64,000 nt of DNA. Origin: Bacteroidota bacterium (GTDB lineage: Bacteria > Bacteroidota > Bacteroidia > B-17B0 > Aurantibacillaceae). The stretch's first letter is position 1, and every line of letters starts with the position of its first letter. The DNA lies in assembly GCA_017303905.1 (NCBI GenBank), contig JAFLBH010000002.1, positions 1 to 64,000 on the forward strand. Direction: 5' to 3'. The notes beneath the pieces were generated by a model that worked only from the letters and a program-made list of their open reading frames with translations, did no database searches and had not been told where the DNA came from. Made by a program: the position numbers and the translations under genes. Positions 35,540 to 44,202 of this stretch are shown in pieces.

Positions 35540-36730
35540 ATGAAAAAAACACTTTTCACAGTAGTTGTTTTACTATTGGTAGTTATTGGATGCAAGAAAA
35601 TAATGCCACCAAGTCCAAAGGATGATGAATTATTGGATGGGCCTGTGGAGGGTTTAACAACCGCAGAGACTCAGCAATTCCTAAAAGGAGATGTTGCTTT
35701 CAATGATGATATTTTTACACCTCAAAATGGACTCGGACCAATTTTCGTTGCCAATTCATGTGGCTCTTGCCATGCAGGAGATGGTAAAGGACATCCTTTC
35801 ACAACCTTAACTCGATTCGGACAAGTAGATAGTACAGGAAATCAATGGCTTTCTTTTGGCGCACCGCAATTACAGAATAGAGCTATTCCCGGTTACACAC
35901 CTGAAGCTTTACCAAGCGGTGTAGGTTTTTCTAAAATACTTCCACCTGCAAATACCGGATTGGGATTTTTAGATGCTGTTTCTGATGCAGATTTGATTGC
36001 CATATCTGATCCTACAGATGCTAATGCTGATGGAATTTCAGGTATTCCAAATTGGGTAAATGTTCCGTCTTATTGCCAATTAAGAGCAAATGCAATTTCC
36101 CAAGGAGGAAAATATATCGGAAGGTTTGGAAAAAAGGGAGCTGCTTACGACCTACTGCAACAAACAGCAAACGCCTATAATCAAGATATGGGCATAAACA
36201 CTTCATTTGAACCGTATGATACTTATTCAAAATTAGAAGTTGATCCGGAAGTAACAAATAATACGGTGCATGATGTTGTATTCTATTTAAAAACCTTAAA
36301 AGTGCCAATCCAAAGAAATCAAAACGATGGCGATGTTCAAGCGGGAAAACAACTATTCATTTCGGTAGGATGTAATAAATGCCACAAAGAAGAATTGAAA
36401 ACAGGAGCATCGCCAATCGCAGCTCTTTCAAATAAAATATTCTTTCCGTACACCGATTTACTTTTGCACAATATGGGTAGTGGTTTGGATGATAATTACA
36501 CGGAGGGCTCTGCTAAAACTTATGAGTGGAAAACACCTGCCTTATGGGGTTTGGGCTTATCCAAAAATTCTCAAGGTGGAAATTATTTTTTAATGCATGA
36601 CGGACGGGCAACATCAATAGAACAAGCAATTTTATTACATGGTGGTGAAGGGCAACAAAGCAACACCAACTATCAAAACTTATCTGAAAGCGATAAACAA
36701 AAATTAATCAAATTTTTAGAAAGCCTGTAA
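35540..36730 (+). CDS. Di-haem c-type cytochrome (DUF1111, thiol-oxidoreductase-like)
   Basis: This 396-aa lipoprotein (lipobox VVIGCKK) has two CxxCH haem-binding motifs: SCGSCHAGDG near residue 74 and VGCNKCHKEE near 277. Motifs such as FGAPQLQNRAIPGY and HDGRATSIEQAILLHGGEG are typical of the di-haem oxidoreductase family (DHOR). It should work as an electron carrier or peroxidase-like enzyme in the periplasm or at the outer membrane. The stop overlaps the start of the Rieske gene by 1 bp. Regulation by the divergent DtxR protein is likely. Confidence 0.9.
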   Translation: MKKTLFTVVVLLLVVIGCKKIMPPSPKDDELLDGPVEGLTTAETQQFLKGDVAFNDDIFTPQNGLGPIFVANSCGSCHAGDGKGHPFTTLTRFGQVDSTGNQWLSFGAPQLQNRAIPGYTPEALPSGVGFSKILPPANTGLGFLDAVSDADLIAISDPTDANADGISGIPNWVNVPSYCQLRANAISQGGKYIGRFGKKGAAYDLLQQTANAYNQDMGINTSFEPYDTYSKLEVDPEVTNNTVHDVVFYLKTLKVPIQRNQNDGDVQAGKQLFISVGCNKCHKEELKTGASPIAALSNKIFFPYTDLLLHNMGSGLDDNYTEGSAKTYEWKTPALWGLGLSKNSQGGNYFLMHDGRATSIEQAILLHGGEGQQSNTNYQNLSESDKQKLIKFLESL

Positions 36731-37170
36731 TGGAAAGAAGAGACTTTATTAAATCGGCTTGTTTAACCTGTGCAGGTAGCATTGGAGCATCATGGTTGCT
36801 TCAGGCATGTACCCCACAAAAATACATTACCAACGTAGGCATTAAGGAGAATAAACTTGTAATTAAAAAGTCAGAGTTTACGGTTATAAAAAAGGAAAAA
36901 ACTATTCAGCAAAAATTTATTTTAATTAAACCGGAGACAATGCAGTTTCCTATTGCTCTTTACAAATTAAACGATAATGAATACAAAGGACTTTATTTAC
37001 AATGTACGCATCAAGGCTGTGAACTTTCTCCGCATGAAACCATGATGGTGTGTCCTTGTCATGGCGCAGAGTTTAATCCAAAAGGAGAAGTAACAACTGG
37101 GCCTGCTGAAACTAACTTAAAATCATTTATTACCTCAACAGATCATGAAAACATTTATATCCAACTTTAA
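36730..37170 (+). CDS. Rieske [2Fe-2S] protein
   Basis: This 146-aa protein has an N-terminal signal starting MERRDFIKSACLTCAG (RR with a hydrophobic stretch and a Cys near residue 28), so it could be Tat-exported and lipid-anchored. The Rieske motifs are CTHQGCELSP (CxHxGC) and CPCHGAEFNPKG (CxxH), which bind the [2Fe-2S] cluster through two Cys and two His. It lacks a cytochrome b partner, so it probably passes electrons to or from the preceding di-haem cytochrome. The porin gene starts 5 bp after its stop. Confidence 0.92.
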   Translation: MERRDFIKSACLTCAGSIGASWLLQACTPQKYITNVGIKENKLVIKKSEFTVIKKEKTIQQKFILIKPETMQFPIALYKLNDNEYKGLYLQCTHQGCELSPHETMMVCPCHGAEFNPKGEVTTGPAETNLKSFITSTDHENIYIQL

Positions 37171-37174
37171 ACTA

Positions 37175-38401
37175 ATGAAGCATTTATTTATCCTTACAAT
37201 TCTGTTTTTTTCTACTCATTATTCTTTTTCACAAATAGATACGAGTAAAGTAAAAAGAACTCCAACTGATACATCAAAAATGCAATTGAATTTAGATGCA
37301 GTTTATAATCGTCCTTTCTTACAATACGGTAAAATACCTGTTGCTATTGGAGGTTATGCAGAAGCAAACACACAATATGCAGTTACAGATGGAGTAACAG
37401 AAGGTTTTTCATTCCAAATGAGAAGGATGACTTTGTTTTTGTCATCCTCAATCCATCGCAAAATTAAGTTCCTAACAGAGATTGAGTTCGAAGATGGGAC
37501 AAAAGAAATCAATATAGAATTTGCAGCCTTAGATTTTCAATTCCATCATTTGCTGAATTTTAGAGGAGGAATAATTATGAATCCAATTGGAGCATTTAAT
37601 CAAAACCACGATGGTCCACGTTGGGAATTTATTGATAGACCAATCTCTGCAACCCAAATGTTACCATCAACCTTCAGTAATGTTGGCTTTGGTTTTTATG
37701 GCAAAATTTATAAACCGAATACAGTGTGGGCTTATGAATTGTATTTAACTAATGGCTTAAACGACAACATCATTGGTAATGCAGAGAATAAAACATTCCT
37801 TCCTGCTGCAAAATTAAACCCTGATAGATTTGAAGAGAGTTTTAATGGCGAGCCATTAACAAGCGCAAAGACGTCATTCAGGTATAGAAAAATTGGTGAA
37901 CTTGGTTTGTCATACATGGGTGGGGTTTACAATAAATTTCAAGAAGATGGTTTAGTATTGGACAAAAAAAGAAGAGCGGACGTTTTCGCTATCGATTTTA
38001 ATACCACAATCCCTAAAGCAAACACAGTAATTACAACAGAGTTTGCTTGGACTTTTGTGGATGTTCCTGACACTTATACTCAACAATTCGGAAAGAAACA
38101 GCATGGGGGATTTATAGATATAGTACAACCTATTATAAAGAAAAAAATGTTTGGTTTTGAAAAAGCAAGTTTCAATGCAGCTATCCGTGCAGAATATGTT
38201 GATTGGAACGTTGGTACGTTCAATGAAACAGGAGGGAATATTGCAGATGAGATTTTTGCTATTGTCCCAGCAATCAGTTTCAGGACTTCACCACAAACAG
38301 TCCTCCGCTTAAATTACCGCTATGAATGGAAAACAGATATTTTAGGTAATCTTGCTGCAAGAACAGGTGCAATTCAATTTGGCGTGAGCAGTTATTTTTA
38401 A
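37175..38401 (+). CDS. Porin (phosphate-selective porin O/P-like beta-barrel)
   Basis: This 408-aa protein has a signal peptide (MKHLFILTILFFSTHYSFSQ), followed by alternating beta strands (AIGGYAEANTQYAV, FQMRRMTLFLSSSIHRKIKFLTEIEFED) and a C-terminal aromatic strand ending in Phe. The pattern fits OprO/P-like outer-membrane porins. Start 37175 is chosen because the signal begins there; the frame is open 30 bp upstream inside the Rieske gene. Together with a di-haem cytochrome and a Rieske protein, it might form an outer-membrane electron-transfer or metal-oxidation unit; that is inference. Confidence 0.85.
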   Translation: MKHLFILTILFFSTHYSFSQIDTSKVKRTPTDTSKMQLNLDAVYNRPFLQYGKIPVAIGGYAEANTQYAVTDGVTEGFSFQMRRMTLFLSSSIHRKIKFLTEIEFEDGTKEINIEFAALDFQFHHLLNFRGGIIMNPIGAFNQNHDGPRWEFIDRPISATQMLPSTFSNVGFGFYGKIYKPNTVWAYELYLTNGLNDNIIGNAENKTFLPAAKLNPDRFEESFNGEPLTSAKTSFRYRKIGELGLSYMGGVYNKFQEDGLVLDKKRRADVFAIDFNTTIPKANTVITTEFAWTFVDVPDTYTQQFGKKQHGGFIDIVQPIIKKKMFGFEKASFNAAIRAEYVDWNVGTFNETGGNIADEIFAIVPAISFRTSPQTVLRLNYRYEWKTDILGNLAARTGAIQFGVSSYF

Positions 38402-38604
38402 AATTATCCTTTACTAAGTAAAAGCTCCTATTTAGTGGGTGGGTATTAATATGCCTAAGCTAAGCAGACCCTAGGCGGCAAATTTTCAAACCCTTTCCAT
38501 TATGGGTTCATGTCACGCAACTGATTGATAACAAGTATATTGTAACGAAAACCTAATAAGTATCATTTTTTTATCTCAATCGAATTTTGTACTTTCGTCA
38601 TACA
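38402..38604. other. Intergenic region with two small hairpins
   Basis: About 200 bp without a gene. Two weak stems are visible: GCCTA (38453-38457) with TAGGC (38472-38476), and AACCC (38489-38493) with GGGTT (38504-38508). An 11-mer TTTACTAAGTA at 38410-38420 recurs at 39000-39010 in the next gap. No terminator or known RNA was recognised. Confidence 0.35.
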
Positions 38605-38991
38605 ATGAAAAGAATTCTAGTCTTCACCTTGCTTTTTGTTTACACCACTTTAGCTTGCGGTGTAAATATTCAATTGCATTATTGCGGTGGGAAGATAAAA
38701 TATATTTCTCTGTTTGCACCAAGTGATGATGACGGATGCTGCGGATCTTCAATGAAGAAGAAGGACTGCTGCGATGATAAAGAACAATATCTAAAGGTAA
38801 AAGATAAACACAATTCGAATACCTCTTTAAAAGTAGTAACTTTTAAAGGACAGATATCAGACTTTGAAGTTCCTTATTTCACCTACAATTTTCATTACAA
38901 TACACATGAGTGTATTGTTGAAAATTATCACGCTCCACCCGTCTTATACGATAATCCCTTATATCTTAAGCATAGGGTATTAATTATTTGA
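38605..38991 (+). CDS. HYC_CC_PP family protein
   Basis: This 128-aa protein has a signal peptide (MKRILVFTLLFVYTTLACG) and the three family marks: HYC in IQLHYCGGK, double Cys pairs in DGCCGSS and KDCCDDK, and PP in NYHAPPVLYD. The family is found in Bacteroidota metal-resistance regions and is likely a small periplasmic metal-binding protein. The start at 38605 begins the signal; an in-frame ATG 18 bp earlier adds MYFRHT. A TACTTTCG box at 38591-38598 is a near -7 match. Confidence 0.85.
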   Translation: MKRILVFTLLFVYTTLACGVNIQLHYCGGKIKYISLFAPSDDDGCCGSSMKKKDCCDDKEQYLKVKDKHNSNTSLKVVTFKGQISDFEVPYFTYNFHYNTHECIVENYHAPPVLYDNPLYLKHRVLII

Positions 38992-39100
38992 TTTTCCGAT
39001 TTACTAAGTAGATCCCGACTATACCAATAGCTCCGGGACTTGGTTCTTTGCACTCAATCGTGTACTCAATTTAGTTTATTAATTATTTAAAAATATAAAA

Positions 39101-39991
39101 ATGAAAAAAGCAATTTTATCAATAATTTCTGTAGTTGCATTATCTGCATCTGCAATGGCACAAATTCCTAACGCAGGATTTGAAAGTTTTACAACAGTTG
39201 GTTCATATGAAGTACCAAATGGATGGGGAACAATGAATAATACAACAGCTACCTATAGCGTTTACACAGCAACTAAAGGTACTCCGGGAAGTCCAGGGGC
39301 TTCGTACTTAAAGTTAACTTCTAAAACAGTTAGTGCGTCTGTAGTAAATGGCATCGCAGTTAGCGGTGTATTAGATTCAATAACAATGAAACCGAAATCA
39401 GGATTCCCTTGCACATTACAACCTGTAAGTTTTACAGGAAAATGGCAACACATGATCTATGGAACAAGCCAAGGGTCAGTTAAAGCAGTTCTTACAAAAT
39501 GGAACGTAGGTTTAAGTAAAAGAGATACCGTGGCTATTGCTGCACAAACTCTTGCAGGTATGGCAATGAGTTGGGCTAACTTTAGCATTAACTTTACCTA
39601 TTTAAGCAGCGTTGTTCCCGATTCATGTATTATAGAATTAAGAGCAAGTGGTAGTGCGCCAACAGTTAATGATTATTTATGGGTAGACAATCTTGGATTT
39701 TCAGGATCAGTAACCGGAATTGAAAATCACGAATCGTTTGTAACAAATATGATAGTTTATCCAAATCCATCTTCTGAGAACGTAAATTTTAAATTCAATA
39801 TCAAAACTGCTCAACAAGTAAATATTGAAATTACCGACATCAATGGTAAATTAATTCGTTCAACAAATTTTGGAAAAATACAAGGCGAAACTAATCAAAA
39901 CATGAATATTTCAGGTATTGCCAAAGGAACTTATTTCGTGAAAATAAAAGGTGAGGATGCAACTGAAACAAGAAAATTAGTAATAGAATAA
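39101..39991 (+). CDS. Secreted protein with type IX sorting tail, paralogue A
   Basis: This 296-aa protein has a signal peptide (MKKAILSIISVVALSASAMAQ), an N-terminal beta-sandwich domain (IPNAGFESFTTVGSYEVPNGW...DYLWVDNLGFSG) and a C-terminal type IX secretion sorting domain (about 215-296, NMIVYPNPSSENVNF...GTYFVKIKGEDATETRKLVIE). It should be exported to the surface or medium. The protein at 41715 is a paralogue over its whole N-terminal domain, and both flank a multicopper oxidase. The domain is like carbohydrate-binding-type sandwiches (PCMD-like), but the ligand is unknown. Confidence 0.82.
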   Translation: MKKAILSIISVVALSASAMAQIPNAGFESFTTVGSYEVPNGWGTMNNTTATYSVYTATKGTPGSPGASYLKLTSKTVSASVVNGIAVSGVLDSITMKPKSGFPCTLQPVSFTGKWQHMIYGTSQGSVKAVLTKWNVGLSKRDTVAIAAQTLAGMAMSWANFSINFTYLSSVVPDSCIIELRASGSAPTVNDYLWVDNLGFSGSVTGIENHESFVTNMIVYPNPSSENVNFKFNIKTAQQVNIEITDINGKLIRSTNFGKIQGETNQNMNISGIAKGTYFVKIKGEDATETRKLVIE

Positions 39992-40002
39992 TACTAAGAG
40001 CC

Positions 40003-41715
40003 ATGAAAAACCTATTAAACCTATGTTTGGGGCTGCTTTGCATTAATGTAGCAGCCCAAACAACTCAACTCGTAATTCCTGATACCTTAATAGGGCCGAG
40101 CTATACTTTGAACATGCACAAAGATAGTGTGCAATTCTTTCCCGGAAATAAATCGCAAACTTATGCATTCAACTCCTTCAGTTATCTTGGTCCAACATTG
40201 ATATTTAACAAAGGAGCTAATGTAAATATTACTGTAAATAATCAGATTGGTGACACAACTACAGTACATTGGCACGGTATTCATCTTCCTTCAAAATGGG
40301 ATGGCGGGCCACACACACCAATATTACCAAGCGCAAGTTGGAATCCAACATTTACGGTAATGGATAATGCTGCAACGTACTGGTATCACCCACATTTGCA
40401 TATGAAAACGGCAGAGCAAGCGATTAAAGGTGCTGCCGGATTAATAATTGTGAGAGATCCTATTGAAGCTGCATTAAATTTGCCAAGGAAATATGGAGTG
40501 GATGATTTTCCATTAGTAATTCAATGTCAGCAATACGATTCAGCTAATCAAGCAATGCCTCTCGGTATGCAAGATTCAACTATTTTGATAAACGGAGCAA
40601 GAGCAAATTATGGATATACTGTATACGCAAACTGTCCTGCGCAAATTGTTCGTATGCGTATTTTAAATGCTTCAGGTGAGCGGACTTTTAATTTCGGATT
40701 TACTGCAAATAAGCAATTCAAAATAATTGCAAGTGATGGTGGATTATTAAATGCTCCGGTTAACACAACACGTTTACGACTTGCACCGGGCGAACGTGCA
40801 GAAATTTTACTTGACCTAAACGGAATGAATGGTCAAACCATTTATTTAATGAGTTATGCTTCCGAACTTCCAATGGGAATACAAGGTGGGCCAACAATGC
40901 CAATGCCAAGTGGGCCACCAATGGATAGCCCGTTGAACGGAATTGATTTTAATATCATGCAAATAAATGTTGTTCCTCAAACTGCAAGTCCGGTTACGAC
41001 TATCCCTGCAACTTTAACAACAAATAATCCTTATCCAACAGGATCGGCTAATGTAACAAGAACTATCCGATTTACAGCAGATAGTGCAATGGTAATGGAT
41101 GGGCCATTTTATTTCAATGATAGCACATTTAATATGATGCGCATTGACTATGAGATTCCATTGAACAATATTGAAATTTGGAAATTGGTAAATGAAACAA
41201 TGGTTGCTCATCCTTTTCACATCCATGACGTGCAGTTCTTTTTGTTTGATAGAAACGGAAGTACTCCGCCTGCGGAAGAGTTAGGTAGAAAAGACGTGGT
41301 ACTTGTCCCTCCAGGAGATTCGGTAATGTTTATTACAAAATTCGAAGACTTTGCAGATACAATTATTCCATTTATGTACCATTGCCATATTTTAATGCAT
41401 GAAGATGATGGTATGATGGGACAGTTTATTGTTAAACCAAACCTGACAAGTGTAAATGAAATTGCTTTGAATGACTTAAGTATCAAAATATATCCGAATC
41501 CCGTAAAAGATATTTTGTTTTTAAATATTGAACAGTTATCCAACCCGAAACCTGTTGAAGTAAAAGTGTACAACAGCATTGGAAAACTGGTTTATCAAAC
41601 TGATATTAAAGATACAAATACGGTAATTGATATTGGGCAATGGTCAGGTGGTTTATATTTAATAGAAATTCAACAAGAAGGAAGCAGAGCATTTAAAAAA
41701 ATAATTGTAGAATAA
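40003..41715 (+). CDS. Secreted multicopper oxidase with type IX sorting tail
   Basis: This 570-aa protein has three cupredoxin domains. The copper ligands lie in TTTVHWHGIHLP, TYWYHPHLHMK, VAHPFHIHDVQFF and YHCHILMHEDDGMMG, so the type 1, 2 and 3 centres appear complete. A Met/Pro-rich loop (GGPTMPMPSGPPMDSP) at about 297-312 is reminiscent of the copper-binding insert of CueO. A T9SS tail (about 490-570, IKIYPNPVKDILF, ending KKIIVE) directs it to the outside. It probably oxidises Cu(I) to the less toxic Cu(II), or another metal. It follows paralogue A after 11 bp and overlaps the next start by 1 bp. Confidence 0.93.
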   Translation: MKNLLNLCLGLLCINVAAQTTQLVIPDTLIGPSYTLNMHKDSVQFFPGNKSQTYAFNSFSYLGPTLIFNKGANVNITVNNQIGDTTTVHWHGIHLPSKWDGGPHTPILPSASWNPTFTVMDNAATYWYHPHLHMKTAEQAIKGAAGLIIVRDPIEAALNLPRKYGVDDFPLVIQCQQYDSANQAMPLGMQDSTILINGARANYGYTVYANCPAQIVRMRILNASGERTFNFGFTANKQFKIIASDGGLLNAPVNTTRLRLAPGERAEILLDLNGMNGQTIYLMSYASELPMGIQGGPTMPMPSGPPMDSPLNGIDFNIMQINVVPQTASPVTTIPATLTTNNPYPTGSANVTRTIRFTADSAMVMDGPFYFNDSTFNMMRIDYEIPLNNIEIWKLVNETMVAHPFHIHDVQFFLFDRNGSTPPAEELGRKDVVLVPPGDSVMFITKFEDFADTIIPFMYHCHILMHEDDGMMGQFIVKPNLTSVNEIALNDLSIKIYPNPVKDILFLNIEQLSNPKPVEVKVYNSIGKLVYQTDIKDTNTVIDIGQWSGGLYLIEIQQEGSRAFKKIIVE

Positions 41716-42590
41716 TGAGATTTTATTTGATTTATATATTGATGTTGGGATTCAAGACTGTTGTTGGGCAAGTTCCTAACAACAGTTTTGAAACATGGAA
41801 TTCCATGAGTGGATATTCGACCCCTGCGAATTGGGACAACTTAAATCAAATAACTTTTTCAAGTGGAATATTTACGTGTTCGCAAGGGACTCCGGGAAAT
41901 CCCGGCAGCAGTTACCTGTTTTTAATGTCTAAAACTGTTCCGGGCCGAGGAGTCGTTCCGGGAATTGCAGTTTCAGGAAAACTAGACACAAACACTTATA
42001 AGCCATTATCAGGTTACTCCTTTACAAATAGGCCGCAAAGTTTAAATTACAATATCCAATACATGCCTTATGATCCAACGGACTCAACGAGTGTGAAAGT
42101 TTTGTTAACTAAATGGAATACTTCAACTATGCTTCGTGATACGATTGCTTATGGCGCCAGCTATTACAATGCAATGGCGCATTCTTGGTTTGTTGGCAGT
42201 ACTTATTTGAATTATCAAAGTGGAGATGCTCCTGATAGTGCGTTAATTATTTTGTCTTCAAGTTCAAGTAGTCCGAAGAACGGAAGCTATATTTATTTGG
42301 ACAACTTGCTATTCACTGGCTCGGTTATCGGTATCAATGAACAAAGTATAAATCAGGAAGATGTCCTTATTTATCCCAATCCAACAGTTGAATTGCTCAT
42401 AGTGGAATTGAAAAACAATATATCTGAAGTAGAAATAACAGTTAGTGATATATTGGGGAAACAAGTTTTTTGTACATCATCTTCAAATAGTGTAACAGTA
42501 AATACAATGACATGGGCAAGAGGAGCCTATTTCATTAAAATAAGTAGAAACAATAAATCAAGTATTAACAAAAAAATAATAATCCAATGA
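41715..42590 (+). CDS. Secreted protein with type IX sorting tail, paralogue B
   Basis: This 291-aa protein is related to the protein at 39101 in most of its length: both share NxFETW/NAGFESF near the N terminus, QGTPGNPGSSYL, PGIAVSGKLDT, VKVLLTKWN, and YIYLDNLLFTGSV before the tail. It has a signal peptide (ending TVVGQ) and a T9SS sorting domain (VLIYPNPTVELLIVELK...KKIIIQ). The arrangement paralogue-oxidase-paralogue suggests that these proteins work with the oxidase on the cell surface. It overlaps the next gene by 4 bp. Confidence 0.8.
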   Translation: MRFYLIYILMLGFKTVVGQVPNNSFETWNSMSGYSTPANWDNLNQITFSSGIFTCSQGTPGNPGSSYLFLMSKTVPGRGVVPGIAVSGKLDTNTYKPLSGYSFTNRPQSLNYNIQYMPYDPTDSTSVKVLLTKWNTSTMLRDTIAYGASYYNAMAHSWFVGSTYLNYQSGDAPDSALIILSSSSSSPKNGSYIYLDNLLFTGSVIGINEQSINQEDVLIYPNPTVELLIVELKNNISEVEITVSDILGKQVFCTSSSNSVTVNTMTWARGAYFIKISRNNKSSINKKIIIQ

Positions 42591-42961
42591 AACTAAAAAC
42601 AATATTAGTAGCAAGCCTTATGGTTGTAGTACTTGCATCCTGCTCTAATAAAGCAGAATCTGAAAATACCGCAACAGCTACTGAGGTAATAGATGGGGTA
42701 ACAACTTCGACTTTCAAGGTTTGGGGGAACTGTGAAATGTGTAAGGAAACTATAGAAAGTTCTCTAAAAGTTGATGGAATTACAAAAGCTGACTGGAATG
42801 TGGATTCAAAAATAATGACAGTAACTTACGATAATAGTAAGATCACTTTGGATCAAATACAAAAAAACATTGCCTCGGTTGGTTACGATAATGAAAAATA
42901 CAAAGGGGACGACAAGGCTTATAGTGAGTTAGCCGGATGCTGTCAATACGATAGAAAGTGA
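42587..42961 (+). CDS. Heavy-metal-associated lipoprotein (WGNCxxCK type)
   Basis: This 124-aa lipoprotein (VVVLASCSNK) has the HMA-like motif VWGNCEMCKETIE, KADWNVDSK, ASVGYDNEKY and the ending AGCCQYDRK. It is closely similar to the core-genome protein at 17243 and to the island protein at 59032. It lies at the end of the multicopper-oxidase operon, with its start overlapping the preceding stop by 4 bp. It likely binds Cu or another soft metal in the envelope. Confidence 0.85.
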   Translation: MKLKTILVASLMVVVLASCSNKAESENTATATEVIDGVTTSTFKVWGNCEMCKETIESSLKVDGITKADWNVDSKIMTVTYDNSKITLDQIQKNIASVGYDNEKYKGDDKAYSELAGCCQYDRK

Positions 42962-42997
42962 TATAAATCATATCGTTCTTTGATGCATATCAGTTAG

Positions 42998-43039
42998 TAC
43001 ATATTCAGATATACGGATATTCGTATATCTGAATATGTA
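42998..43039. promoter_or_regulatory. Perfect 18-bp inverted repeat, candidate ArsR operator
   Basis: TACATATTCAGATATACG (42998-43015) and its exact complement (43022-43039) flank a 6-bp centre GATATT. It ends 6 bp before the ATG of the ArsR-family gene. The inner ATATACG...CGTATAT resembles ArsR/SmtB boxes. It is expected to control that operon (43046-48572). Confidence 0.8.
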
Positions 43040-43045
43040 TAAACT

Positions 43046-43339
43046 ATGAGAAAAAAAGAACACGACTTAGTATTGATATCGGAGTCATTGAAAGCAATGG
43101 CACACCCTGATAGAATTAGTATTTTAACTCTTCTTGGTCAAAAAAAAGAAATTAAGTTTTCGGTTAGTCAGATTTGTGACCAGTTAAAATTAAATCAGCC
43201 TGAAGTGTCAAGGCATCTTTCAATATTAAAAAATAAAGGGATTTTAATGTTTGAAAGAGTTGGTTCGCACATTTACTACTCACTAAACAAAAATAATTTG
43301 GTTTTTAACTGTATCGAAAAATTGCTCCACAAGAAATGA
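43046..43339 (+). CDS. ArsR-family transcriptional regulator
   Basis: This 97-aa winged-helix protein has LKAMAHPDRISILTLLGQ, SVSQICDQLKLNQPEVSRHLSILKNKGIL and YYSLNKNNL, the ArsR/SmtB layout. The classical ELCVCDL Cys motif is replaced by SVSQICDQL, with a single Cys, so the inducer site is unclear. An 18-bp perfect inverted repeat lies just upstream and is the likely operator. The stop overlaps the next start by 4 bp. Confidence 0.92.
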   Translation: MRKKEHDLVLISESLKAMAHPDRISILTLLGQKKEIKFSVSQICDQLKLNQPEVSRHLSILKNKGILMFERVGSHIYYSLNKNNLVFNCIEKLLHKK

Positions 43340-44202
43340 AGAATAAGAAAAGCATATTTGTAACAAAAGCTTCAGGAGAAACAGCACCTTTTATTGAGGA
43401 TAAGCTCCGCAATTCTTTGATACGGTCTGGAGCAAATGATAAACAAACTGATGAAATACTCAAAGAAGTTTCGAGTCAATTATATGAAGGAATTTCTACA
43501 AAAAAAATCTATCGTTTAGCATTTAATAAATTAAAAGATCGCTCTAAACATTTGGCTGCTCGATACCATTTGAAACAAGGCATAATGGAATTAGGCCCTT
43601 CCGGCTATCCATTTGAAAGATTCATTGGAGAAATACTAAAAGAGCAAGGCTACTCGGTAAAAGTTGGTGAGATTGTAAAAGGTAAATGTGTCACTCACGA
43701 AGTAGATGTGATTGCATTGGCGGATCATCATCATTTTATGATAGAGTGTAAATACCATAATATGCAAGGGATTGTGTGTGATGTAAAAATACCTCTTTAC
43801 ATTCAATCTCGCTTTAAAGATGTAGAAGTTGAATGGCTAAAAATTCCCCAACACGATAAAAAAATCCATCAGGGATGGGTTGTAACAAATACAAAATTTA
43901 GCTCAGATGCCATACAATACGGAAACTGTGCCGGATTAAAACTTTTAGGATGGGATTACCCGATTAAAAACAGTCTTAAAGATATTATTGATGATTTAGG
44001 CTTATACCCTATTACCTGCCTTACTACGCTTACTCGCGCTGAAAAACAAAAGTTACTGGAAATGAAAATTGTACTCTGTACAGAAATTTGTGCCAATGAA
44101 AAACTTCTATATGATATTGGAATGAATGAAACTAAAGTTAAAAAGGTTTTAGAAGAGGGGCAGCAACTTTGCCATAAACTAATGAATAATGGCAAGCATT
44201 AA
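43336..44202 (+). CDS. ATP-cone protein with PD-(D/E)xK nuclease-like domain
   Basis: This 288-aa protein has an N-terminal ATP-cone (about 5-95: IFVTKASGETAPFIEDKLRNSLIRSGA...), the nucleotide-sensing module of ribonucleotide reductases and NrdR. A restriction-endonuclease-like domain follows, with the core EVDVIALADHHHFMIECKYH (Asp, then Glu-Cys-Lys) typical of Mrr-like PD-(D/E)xK folds, and then a helical C-terminal domain. The family occurs beside metal-ATPase genes. It may cleave DNA or RNA under ATP/dATP control, but this is not shown. It overlaps the ArsR gene by 4 bp and the P-type ATPase by 14 bp, so it is part of the metal operon. Confidence 0.82.
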   Translation: MKNKKSIFVTKASGETAPFIEDKLRNSLIRSGANDKQTDEILKEVSSQLYEGISTKKIYRLAFNKLKDRSKHLAARYHLKQGIMELGPSGYPFERFIGEILKEQGYSVKVGEIVKGKCVTHEVDVIALADHHHFMIECKYHNMQGIVCDVKIPLYIQSRFKDVEVEWLKIPQHDKKIHQGWVVTNTKFSSDAIQYGNCAGLKLLGWDYPIKNSLKDIIDDLGLYPITCLTTLTRAEKQKLLEMKIVLCTEICANEKLLYDIGMNETKVKKVLEEGQQLCHKLMNNGKH

